A stretch of DNA of 64,000 bases from Phyto melanocephala (taxonomy: Eukaryota; Arthropoda; Insecta; Diptera; Rhinophoridae), in the NCBI GenBank assembly GCA_941918925.1, contig OW799233.1, positions 72,567,578-72,631,577 of the forward strand, given 5' to 3'. This document shows positions 55,401-64,000 of the stretch, one piece after another (within the stretch, counting starts at the first letter, position 1; every line of letters starts with the position of its first letter). The notes beneath the pieces were generated by a model. It was not told the DNA's origin, made no database searches, and saw only the letters and a program-made list of their open reading frames with translations. A program made the translations under genes and the position numbers.

Positions 55401-56374
55401 GTACAATTTAGGTGTTTCAATATAGCCCTTTATTATTCCAAAATCTTTATTAATAGAGAAATTATATGAATTTTAGTTAAAACGTTATATGGGAGGTGGG
55501 CGTAAAAGTGGGCGTGCCACATTGATTTTCCGTTGCAAAAAAGCGTCTCACGAAAAAGCAAAGTGTGCAAAATTTCAGAGTCGTACATCTAATTTTGTTG
55601 CTTTTATGACGTTTTTGTTTTTAAATATACCAAAAAATACACTGTGCGGTATAAATTTTCGTACATTTTGATCGATAACTCCTCTCCTAATGCATAGATT
55701 TAGATAATTTTCGGTGAAAAATATTGTTTTTACTCAGGAAATATATATTCGAAGTTTCATGAGTCTACGTTAATGCGTTTGGACACAATTCCATTTTATT
55801 CGATGTTTGAAGGACACGGTTTTTTCGACCTACTCTTGCTTTTCGAGCTATAACTCTCTTCCTAATATTCCGATTTAGCCCATTTTCAATACCAAACCAA
55901 ATCAATTAACAAACCTTGTCTATAAGAAAGATTCTGGCAAAATTTCAACCTCCTAGCTTTTTCAATGCGACCTCTATCGTGCTTTCAACAGACGGACAGA
56001 CGGACGGACATAGCTAGATCGTCATCAAATCAAACCCTGATTCAGAATATATATACTTTATTGGGTCTAAAATGGATATTTCGATGTGTTACAAACGGAA
56101 TGACAAAATGAATATACCCCCACCATTTTTTTGGTGGCGGGTATAAAAACCAGCATACAACAATTAGGTTCCAATATTGCAACAACAAATAATACATTAA
56201 GAGAAGAGATGTCTGTGTCTTTTATTAAACTTACGGAAGCAATGACCAATTTAACAATAAAGGTCAATGAACTAAAGGAACAAAACAAAGAAAAAGACAA
56301 ACATATTAAAAACATGGAAAGTAAACTTCATGCTTTAGAACAACAACTAATAAACAAAAATGTGGAAATAAACA
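52470..56374 (+). pseudogene. LINE ORF1-like gene (PHD finger plus coiled coil), split by E2
   Basis: The ATG at 52470 opens 112 codons with a Cys4-His-Cys3 pattern (YCSACNKTL, VKCLNCNRNYHYSPC, WKCHNCRG), a PHD-type finger. TAA at 52806-52808 follows SPKIDKN. The same frame then continues for about 39 codons (KTKRFKESLTLN, AELKSGLALFKTS) to the E2 insertion at 52925. After E2, from about 56148, a heptad-rich coiled coil follows (QQLGSNIATTNN, MTNLTIKVNELKEQNKEKD) until the mini-me at 56371. PHD plus coiled coil is seen in ORF1 of some insect non-LTR elements. No RT or endonuclease is present, so a host gene origin is not excluded. Confidence 0.6.
52925..56148 (-). mobile_element. E2: 3.2-kb rolling-circle-like repeat with about 285-bp tandem units
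   Basis: Begins AACAAGTAAGAGCACTATAT with the palindrome ATTCGGCTGTGCCGAAT and TTATACCCACCACC. It ends with a (GACG)n-type tract, TATATATACTTTATTGGGTC and GGTGGCGGGTATAA, so the sub-terminal ends are inverted repeats as in mini-me. The body has repeated GTTATATGGGAGGTGGGCGT units at about 53868, 54147, 54633, 54909, 55195 and 55483. A further 754-bp duplication (53560-54313 to 54314 on) contains an internal copy of the 3' end. There is no coding capacity. The pattern resembles DINE-like repeats, which are thought to move by a Helentron. Confidence 0.7.
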
Positions 56375-57133
56375 AGTAAGAGCGCTATATTCGGCGGTGC
56401 CGAATCTTATATACCCTTCACAACGTGTAGTCATGCAATAACAGTTGTTTGTATCACCATTCATCTCATATGAAATACGTACATACATATATAAAAAACA
56501 TCCCTTTGTAAAATTATAAATTTACGTATGTATGTAAAAAAAAAAAAAAATAAATAAAAAAAAATTTTAAAAAAATAATTAAAATATATATAATTAATGT
56601 AAAACAAAAAAAAAATAAAAAAAAAAAAATTAAAAAAAAAAAATTAAAAAAAAATAATAAAAATATAAATAATATATTAAATAAAAAAAAAATTTTAAAA
56701 AAAAAATTTAAAAAAAAAATTTTAATATATAAAAAAAATTTTTTTTGGCTCAGCTGGGATTCGATGCCACGTTTTCTCTAACCAGTATACACGTTTGTAT
56801 GTATGTATGTTGTTGTTCTAATGTTGTTTTTGTGAAAAAAAAATCGAGGTGGTCGTGGGTTTTTGCTCATATCTCAGTTGTTTATGTACCGATGTTTCTG
56901 ATTTTCAATAGCGATCTACTCCCGAATATTTCTGATATTTTAATTCCTCACCCGGGTCCAAGCGATGTCGGGGGGCTTAAAAAAGTTGATTTCAACATAC
57001 ACACGGACAGACGGTCAGACGGACAGACTGACAGAGCTTAATCGACTTCCCTATTCATAAGCTTTCAGAAAATATATACTTTATGGGGTCGGAAATGAAA
57101 ATTGTAGAAATTTCACACGGAATGACAAACCTA
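56371..57133 (-). mobile_element. Mini-me/DINE-like element 3, 3' part of the coiled-coil gene interrupted
   Basis: Reverse orientation. AACAAGTAAGAGCGCTATATTC and ATTCGGCGGTGCCGAAT are followed by A/T runs, TTGGCTCAGCTGGGATTCGA, a (GACG)n tract at about 57005-57030 and the core GGGGTCGGAAAT. It stops at ATGACAAACCTAC without the terminal GTGAAGGGTATA, so that end is truncated. Confidence 0.78.
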
Positions 57134-57590
57134 CTTATAACAATACTTACAATACTTATAAGTATTGCGACATACTTATAAGTACTTTTGAACAAAAAAA
57201 CAAGTAACAAACAAGTAAAAGTGCTTTATTCTGCTCTTTCATTTTTTATCAAACAAAAAGAAAATTGGCCAGGGTTGGAACTATTTGTATAGTAAATATA
57301 TATAACATAATTTTTATTGCTTATTAATTTAAATAAGCAACCAGCTAACACATAATAATAAAATGTTTTCTTTAAATAAAAATAAATTTACTTATATTTA
57401 TTTATTTTATTTATTTTATTTTTAGTATTAAGAAACGCAACTGTTATACCTGAAATTTGTATGGCTTATCAACTTAAAAAAAATTATTTTGATATAAAAG
57501 CAGAAAAAGATAAGTAAAAATTAAAGAAAATAAAAGTGAAAATTTAGTTGAATTGATACTGGCAATAGATATGTATTTAACAATGTATTT
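57134..57590. other. A+T-rich spacer with a palindrome
   Basis: AATACTTATAAGTATT (57151-57166) is a perfect 16-bp palindrome, and ACTTATAAGT recurs at about 57174-57183. A second ACAAGTAAAAGTGCTTTATTC at about 57210 looks like a stray mini-me end. No gene was seen. Confidence 0.5.
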
Positions 57591-58050
57591 TTATACCCTT
57601 CACACAGTGTAAAAGGGTATATATAGGTTTGTCATTCCGTGTGAAATTTCTACAATTTTCATTTCCGACCCCATAAAGTATATATTTCCTGAAAGCTTAT
57701 GAATAGGGAAGTCGATTAAGCCCTGTCCGTCTGTCCGTGTGTATGTTGAAATCAACTTTTTGAAGCCCCCCGACATCGCCCGGACCCGCATGAGGTATTA
57801 AAATGTTGGAAATATTCGGGAGTAGATCGCTATTGAAATTCAGAAAAATCGGTACATAAATAACTGAGATATGAGCAAAAAACCACGACCACCTCGGTTT
57901 TTTTTTAACAATAGACACTAGATGAGCTTATGTTCGAATCCCAGTTGAGACAAAAAAATTTTTTTTTTTTTATTTTTTTCATTTTTTTTTTGTGTTATTT
58001 TATTTTTTATACGTACTTACATTCAAAAACTCAATTTATAATTTTACAAT
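57591..58050 (+). mobile_element. Mini-me/DINE-like element 4, truncated
   Basis: Forward orientation. TTATACCCTTCACACAGTG, the core TTTCCGACCCCATAAAG, GTCCGTCTGTCCGTGTG and ACCACGACCACCTCG are present. The A/T section is short and the palindromic 3' end is missing. Confidence 0.72.
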
Positions 58051-59461
58051 GGTACGTTTTTGAGCGGATAAAATACTTTATTATATAGAATAATAATGAA
58101 ACATATAGTAGGTATGTATGTATGTATGTACGCATTTATTTAAAGAAAACAAAATGTCACCGCGGCTTTCGCTGCCACAAGAGATAACTATCTGCCTAAC
58201 AACAGCTATAACTTTGATTCAACTTAGTGTGAGTGTGAGAAATCCCTACGTACGCGTATTCATTCTTAGGTATTGTTATTAATATTTTAAATTTGTTGGT
58301 TTCTTATATCCATCAAAATAATTGCTGAAATTTAAGATGTTGATGGCATAGAGGGTGCACCACTAGACTATCAACTTGAAGGTTCGCTGTTCGATGCCAC
58401 TTTATTTTATGTTTATATTTTTAATTTTCTTAAAAGTTTTGTTTAACATTTCTGCTTCGAATAGACATAAATACATACAAATGTGCATATAAATCAGATT
58501 TATTTATTATGCATTAAGGAATACTCTAAAATGCAATACCTAATTACATATAAACTTAAATACATATTTATTTTAATGATTTTTTTTCCATTTAGTAGTA
58601 GGTACCTATACATCCATACATATTATAGGTATATTCAATTTCAATATTGTTTGCCCTTTACTTTTTCTTTTTTTTAATTAAACTTGCAAACAATCGCAAG
58701 AAATTACATGCCATTGGGAGATTAGCGGTTATATCAATGAACTTCAAAATCGTTGCTTTGTAAAAATTAAATTTTTAATTTTCTTAAAAGTTTTCTTTTA
58801 TATTCCTGCTTTAAATATAGATAAATACATACAAATGTGCATACCAAATCAGATTTATTTACTTTGCATTAAGAAATAATTCAAAATGCAATACCTAATT
58901 AAAAATGTAACAACTCTTAAGAAAAAGTATAGGTTTTTCCAATCTTCCTCTGGCAACACAGCTAATAATACAAGAAAACAAAAACTAGCCTCAGCTTACG
59001 TTGACAGAGTTAACTAAAAGCATAACAACAGCTATAACTTTGATTCAACTTAGTGTGAGTGTGAGAAATCCCTACGTACGCGTATTCATTCTTAGGTATT
59101 GTTAATATTTTAATTATGTTTGTTTTTTATATCCATCAAAATAATTACTAAAATTTAAGATGTTGATAGCATAGTGGGTACACCACTATATATTAAATTT
59201 CAATATTGTATGCCCTTTACTTTTTCTCTTTTTTTTTAAATTAAACTTGCAAACAAACGCAAGAAATTAATTTGCCATTGGGAGATTGGCGGTTATATCA
59301 ATTAACTTCAAAATCAATGCTTTGCAAAAATTAAATTTTTAATTTTCTTAAAAGTTTTGTTTAACATTTCTGCTTCGAATATACATAAATACATACAAAT
59401 GTGCATATAAATCAGATTTATTTATTATGCATTAAGGAATACTCTAAAATGCAATACCTAA
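58051..59461. repeat. Local dispersed repeat, two copies, with tRNA-like box motifs
   Basis: Blocks recur with modest divergence: ACAGCTATAACTTTGATTCA (58204 and 59028), TACGTACGCGTATTCATTC (58248 and 59074) and AAACTTGCAAACAA.CGCAAG (58680 and 59246). At about 58340-58400 GGCATAGAGGGTGCACC and CTGTTCGATGCC are spaced like the A and B boxes of a tRNA-derived SINE. No protein-coding gene was seen. Confidence 0.55.
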
Positions 59462-59481
59462 TCTATATATATAAAAGTGAA

Positions 59482-59520
<39 letters not shown>

Positions 59521-60342
59521 GCTATAGACTCTAAAACTGTAAAACCGATCGGGCTCAAACTTTGGTAAGTTGTTGTACACATACCGGGGAGTGTTTATGG
59601 ATAAAAAAAAGTGGGCGGGGCCACGCCCATAAAAAATTAGTTATCAGTTTTAGCTACTTGCACTTGACCGATTTTTCTGAAACTTTACACACATATCGAG
59701 CTCTCATGACTAAATAATTTCGTGATAAGAAAAGTGGGCGGGGCCACGCCCCTAAAAAAGTTTTAATTTTGAGGTACTTGCACTGGACCGATTTTTCTTA
59801 AACTTTGCACACAAATTAAGCTGTCGTGACTTTATAATTTTAAGATTAAAAAAGTGGGCGGGGCCACGCCCATAAAAAAAGGCTATAATTTTGAGGTACT
59901 TCCACCAGACTGATTTTTCTGAAACTTTGCACACATATTGAGCTGTCATGACTAAATAATTTCGTGATTAGAAAAGTGGGCAGTGCCACGCCCATAAAAA
60001 AAAGGTATCATTTTAAGGTACTTGCACTGGACCGATTATTCTGAAACTTTGCACACATATTGAGCTGTTATGACTTTACAATTTCGTGATTAGAAAAGTG
60101 GGCAGGGCCACGCCCATAAAAACAATTTTAATTTTGAGGTACTTGCACTGGTCCGATTCTTCTGAAACTTTGCACACATATTGAGCAGCTATGACTTTAC
60201 AATTTCGTGACTAGAAAAGTGGGCAATGACACGCCTATAAAAAAATTACAATTTTTAGGTTTTTGCACTTGATATTCAATTAAAATTCAGAATGCATTTC
60301 GATTCATTAAGGGGCGTAGCAACGCGCGCCGGGTTTGGCTAG
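59462..60342 (+). mobile_element. Non-autonomous Helitron, copy 3 (881 bp)
   Basis: Same ends as copy 1: TCTATATATATAAAAG after A, GGTTTGGCTAG before T. It has the same six ~120-bp units and the same (GT)n tract, which is longer here. It sits in the local repeat at GCAATACCTAA/TTACATATAAAC. The uninterrupted version of that site is at about 58530-58550, so the element has no target duplication. Confidence 0.93.
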
Positions 60343-62077
60343 TTACATATAAACTTAAATACATATTTATTTTAATGATTTTAAATATTGAGTAGTAGCT
60401 ACCTATACATCCATACATATTATAGGTATATTAAATTTCAATATTGTATGCCCTTTACTTTTTCTCTTTTTTTTAAATTAAACTTGCAAACAAACGCAAG
60501 AAATTAATTTGCCATTGGGAGATTAGTAGCAAAATACGATGCACTATGAAAAAAAAAAACTAAACTAAATACATATCTATTTTTATGTATTTTTCCCATT
60601 GAGTACGTAGTATACGTTAATACATATTATATATTTTAAATTTCAATAATGTATGCTCTATTACTCTTTACTTTTTCCTTTTTTTAATTATTTTAATTAA
60701 ACTATATATGTACGTAAATTTATTTTTTTACAATGGGATGTTATTTTCATATATGTATGTTTTTTAAGTATGTACGTATTTTATATGAGATGAATGGTGA
60801 TACAAACTATTGTTATTGCATGACTACACCTTTACTTCTTCTTAATTTTTTTAATTAAACTTGCAAACAAGTGCAAGAAATTACATGCCGTTGGGAGATT
60901 AGCGGTTACATCAATAAACTTCAAATTCGTTGTTGTGTAAAAATTAATTTTTTTCACATAAATACCTAGATACATTCATACAAATGTCCATATAAATTAC
61001 ATTTATTTATTTCCATTAAGAAATAATTTTAAATGCAATACCTTACTACACCTTTACTTCTTCTTAATTTTTTTAATTAAACTTGCAAACAAATGCAAGA
61101 AATTACCTACATGCCGTTGGGAGAATAGCGGTTACATCAATGAACTTCAACTTCGTTGTTGTGTAAAAATTAATTTTTTTCACATAAATACCTAGATACA
61201 TTCATACAAATGTCCATATAAATTACATTTATTTATTTGCATTAAAAAATAATTTTAAATGTAATACCTTATGCTAAATGTAACAACTCTTAAGGAAAAT
61301 AATAGATTTTTTCAATCTTCCTCTGGTAACTCTGCTCACAATATTTTTCAATCTTCCTCTGGTAACTCTGCTCACAATATTTAAAGAAAACAAAATGTCA
61401 CCGCGGCTTTCGCTGCTAGAGATAACAAAGTAACAACAGCTATAACCTTGATTCAACGTAGCATGTGTGTGTGTGTAAAAAACCTACATACGAATATTCA
61501 TTCAAACATATTGCTAATACTTAAATGTATGTATGTATGTATATGATTTTTATTTTGTATGAACCTCATATAGGTTGCAAGTACTTTTGTATATTTAAGT
61601 TATATAAATATTTATAGGATGGTAGTGCAGTGGGTACACCACTGAACTTTGAAGCTGGTGGTACGCAGTTCGATACCATTAAGTGTTTGCTTAATTTTTT
61701 TTTTTTACATTTCAATGTTTCATGGTCAATATGAGTAGAATATGAAATATCATGACTAGCAAAATACGATGCACTATGAAAAAAAAAACTAAACTAAATA
61801 CATATCTATTTTTATGTATTTTTCCCATTGAGTACGTAGTATACGTTAATACATATTATATATTTTAAATTTCAATAATGTATGCTCTATTACTCTTTAC
61901 TTTTTCCTTTTTTTAATTATTTTAATTAAACTATATATGTACGTAAATTTATTTTTTTACAATGGGATGTTATTTTTATATATGTATGTTTTTTAAGTAT
62001 GTACGTATTTTATATGAGATGAATGGTGATACAAACTATTGTTATTGCATGACTACACCTTTACTTCTTCTTAATTT
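60343..62077. repeat. Local repeat block with an internal 1,230-bp-offset duplication
   Basis: The segment 60527-60855 recurs at 61757-62077 (GCACTATGAAAAA at 60541 and 61771), including a piece of a mini-me tail (TTACAATGGGATGTTA..GCATGACTACAC). AAACTTGCAAACAA..GCAAG units occur at about 60480, 60857 and 61079. A 41-bp unit with CAATCTTCCTCTGGTAACTC is tandem at about 61312 and 61352. A tRNA-like segment with TAGTGCAGTGGGT and AGTTCGATACC lies at about 61625-61680. No gene was seen. Confidence 0.6.
61615..61690 (+). promoter_or_regulatory. tRNA-like segment with pol III A- and B-box candidates
   Basis: TAGTGCAGTGGG resembles an A box and AGTTCGATACC resembles a B box about 35 bp later. CTTTGAA lies where an anticodon loop would be. 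The stems do not pair well, so this is not a tRNA gene. It is more likely the head of a SINE. Confidence 0.45.
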
Positions 62078-62849
62078 TTATACCCTTCACACAGTGAAAA
62101 AGGGTATATATAGGTTTGTCATTCCGTGTGAAATTTCTACAATTTTCATTTCCGACCCCATAAAGTATATATTTTCTGAAAGCTTATGAATAGATGAGTC
62201 GATTAAGCCCTGACCGTCTGTCCGTCTGTCCGTCTGACCGTCTGTCCGTGTGTATGTTGAAATGAACTTTTTGAAGCCCCCCGACATAGGTTGGACCCGG
62301 GTAAGGTATTAAAATATCAGAAATAGTAGATCGGTATTGAAAATCAGAAACATCGGTACATAAACAACTGAGATATGAGCAAAAACCCACGACCACCTCG
62401 ATTTTCTTTTCATAAAAACAACATTACAACAACAACATACATACATACAAACGTGTATACTGGTTAGAGAAAACGTGGCATCGAATCCCAGCTGAGGCAA
62501 AAACATTTTTTTTTAAATTTTTTTAAAATTTTTTTTTAATTTTTTTTTTATTTTTTTTTTATTTTTTATTTAATATATTATATATATTTTTATTATTATT
62601 TTTTTTTATTTTTTTTTTTTAATTTTTTTTTTATTTTTTTTTTTTGTTTTATATATATTATATATGTATATAATAATTTTTTTTTTTAATTTTTTTTTTA
62701 AATTTTTTTTTTTAAAATTTTTTTTTTATTTTTTATTTATTTTTTGTTTTTTTTAACATACATACGTGAATTTACTGTTATTGCATGACTACACGTTGTG
62801 AAGGTTATATAAGATTCGGCACGGCCGAATATAGCGCTTTTACTTGTTT
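62078..62849 (+). mobile_element. Mini-me/DINE-like element 5, complete, with empty site in the window
   Basis: Forward orientation: TTATACCCTTCACACAGTG, the core TTTCCGACCCCATAAAGTA, a (GTCY)n tract at about 62213-62250, CGTGGCATCGAATCCCAGCT, long T runs, GTTGTGAAGGTTATATAAG and the palindrome ATTCGGCACGGCCGAAT, ending CTTTTACTTGTTT. It splits the local repeat at CTTCTTAATTTTT/TTAATTAAACTTGC, which is uninterrupted at about 60838-60860 and 61058-61082. Confidence 0.86.
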
Positions 62850-63424
62850 TAATTAAACTTGCAAACAAGTGCAAGAAATTACATGCCGTTGGGAGAATAG
62901 CGGTTACATCAATGAACTTCAACTTCGTTGTTGTGTAAAAATTAATTTTTTTCACATAAATACCTAGATACACTCATACAAATGTCCATATAAATTACAT
63001 TTATTTATTTCCATTAAGAAATAATTTTAAATGCAATACCTTATGCTGAATGTAACAACTCTTAAGGAAAATAACAGCTTTTTTCAATCTTCCTCTGGTA
63101 ACTCTGCTCACAATAGTTTTCCAATATTTTTCAATCTTCCTCTGGTAACTCTTGCGGAAACCTATACTTTTATTTAATTTAATAAAATAAATCTTAGTTA
63201 AGGTAGTTATTAGTCAATTCTACTTTCAGATATTATTGACAGACGAAAAACAAATTGTGATAATTTTTATTTATAAGCTCCTCAATAACTTGCAGACATG
63301 TTTGTGGCACTGCCTCTGGTTTTTTGTTTTTCTCATTAGAAGCAAATTTATCTCACATTTATAAACATTAGATATATAACAGAAGTAATTTCTAAATAAA
63401 AAAAATATTTAAAAGGGTCTTAAT
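62850..63424. repeat. Continuation of the local repeat
   Basis: The AAACTTGCAAACAAGTGCAAG unit and CAATCTTCCTCTGGTAACTC (63091 and 63132) follow element 5. After 63160 only unclassified A+T-rich DNA is seen. No gene was found. Confidence 0.55.
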
Positions 63425-63603
63425 TTTTTTTTTATTTTTTTTATTTTATTTTTTTAACATACATACGTAAATTTACAATTTTACAATGGGATGTTTTTAT
63501 ATATGTATGTTTTTTAAATGTATGTACTTATTTCATATGGGACTACACGTTGTGAAGGGTATATAAGATTCGGCATGGCCGAATATAGCACTCTTACTTG
63601 TTT
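63425..63603 (+). mobile_element. Mini-me/DINE-like element 6, 3' end only
   Basis: ACATACATACGTAAATTTAC, GACTACACGTTGTGAAGGGT and ATTCGGCATGGCCGAAT precede CTCTTACTTGTTTA. The 5' half, with core and (GTCY)n tract, is absent. Confidence 0.75.
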
Positions 63604-64000
63604 ATTTTGATTTACTATTTATATAATTACGTATGTATTTACATTGCTTTTTGTTAGGAAAAAATCTGTAAGAATTTTGACCTTAATTATTGAAAAAAAA
63701 ACACAAATTTCCAAGGAAAATCCATCATTAAGAAGGGTGCTCTTATACAGGTAGTGATGACAGCCTATCTATAAATTAATGCCAGAAAAAACCTGTAAAT
63801 GTTTTTATGTTCTGGACCACATAATGGAACATTCATTGAAACATTTTTAAAACTTTATTTTTAAATCGAATTTGTGTTCACACAGTGAAATTTGAGAGTA
63901 TGAATAATTATTATCATAAATTGTATTCAAAGTCAGATATTAAGCTTTCCATCCCTGCTTTTTATGTATAAAGATCTACTTCTCATCGTGAAGTGAGAGG
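63604..64000. other. Unassigned sequence at the window edge
   Basis: No recognisable coding sequence or repeat motif was found. Confidence 0.45.

Noticed and set aside
57697..57918. Short ORFs recurring in mini-me copies (also near 42543, 56745, 62184)
   Set aside because: They recur because the repeat recurs, and they are driven by the (GTCY)n and core sequence. Frames differ between copies and no protein family is evident.
61615..61690. A functional tRNA gene
   Set aside because: Box-like words are present but the acceptor and anticodon stems do not pair.

Overview
This is a gene-poor, A+T-rich stretch of an insect genome, most likely a higher fly. The evidence for a fly is the kind of repeats present: BEL/Pao, several Ty3/gypsy elements, an errantivirus-type env remnant, an endonuclease-free rolling-circle Helitron, and many copies of a 'mini-me'/DINE-like repeat with a (GTCY)n tract. 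I found no host single-copy gene, tRNA, rRNA or CRISPR array. Almost every coding stretch is a broken transposable-element gene, and much of the layout is insertions inside insertions.

Layout. 1-3.4 kb: 5' part of a BEL/Pao element (minus), a short direct repeat, a hAT-like terminus, and an errantivirus-type env 3' end with PPT and LTR start. 3.4-18.7 kb: an unusual cut-and-paste transposon ('element X') with CACTG termini, present as two opposed copies. The longer copy carries a Helitron in its gene. A PIF/Harbinger transposase remnant follows. A 7,026-bp block of this region is duplicated head to tail with no difference that I could see. 18.7-33.4 kb: a three-level nest. Gypsy A (19,037-33,381) is split by a hAT element (22,154-32,162), which is split by gypsy B (22,422-28,470). 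The hAT and gypsy B insertions each have a recognisable target duplication. 33.4-51.8 kb: low-complexity DNA and a rolling-circle-like repeat (E1) split by gypsy C (36,740-43,681) and by a TTA-flanked non-coding transposon (43,908-50,659). Gypsy C holds a 244-bp MITE in its LTR and a mini-me element in pol, which itself holds a 129-bp MITE. The TTA-flanked element holds a deleted DD41D mariner and a gypsy-group element D. 52.5-57.1 kb: a LINE-ORF1-like gene (PHD finger plus coiled coil) split by a second E element and a mini-me. 57.1-64.0 kb: mini-me copies, a third Helitron copy, and a locally duplicated ~350-bp repeat with tRNA-like promoter boxes.

The genes do not form a working pathway. 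They are transposases, gag and pol fragments and one env fragment, nearly all with stops, frameshifts or internal deletions. The window's value is as a record of insertion order and termini. For two repeat families the filled and the empty target site are both present, which fixes or narrows the element ends. The best candidate for something poorly described is element X: long inverted terminal repeats, a Cys-rich N-terminal finger, a conserved HIKLG/IHFLH/RFHQ region and spliceosomal introns. I could not place it in a named superfamily from sequence alone.
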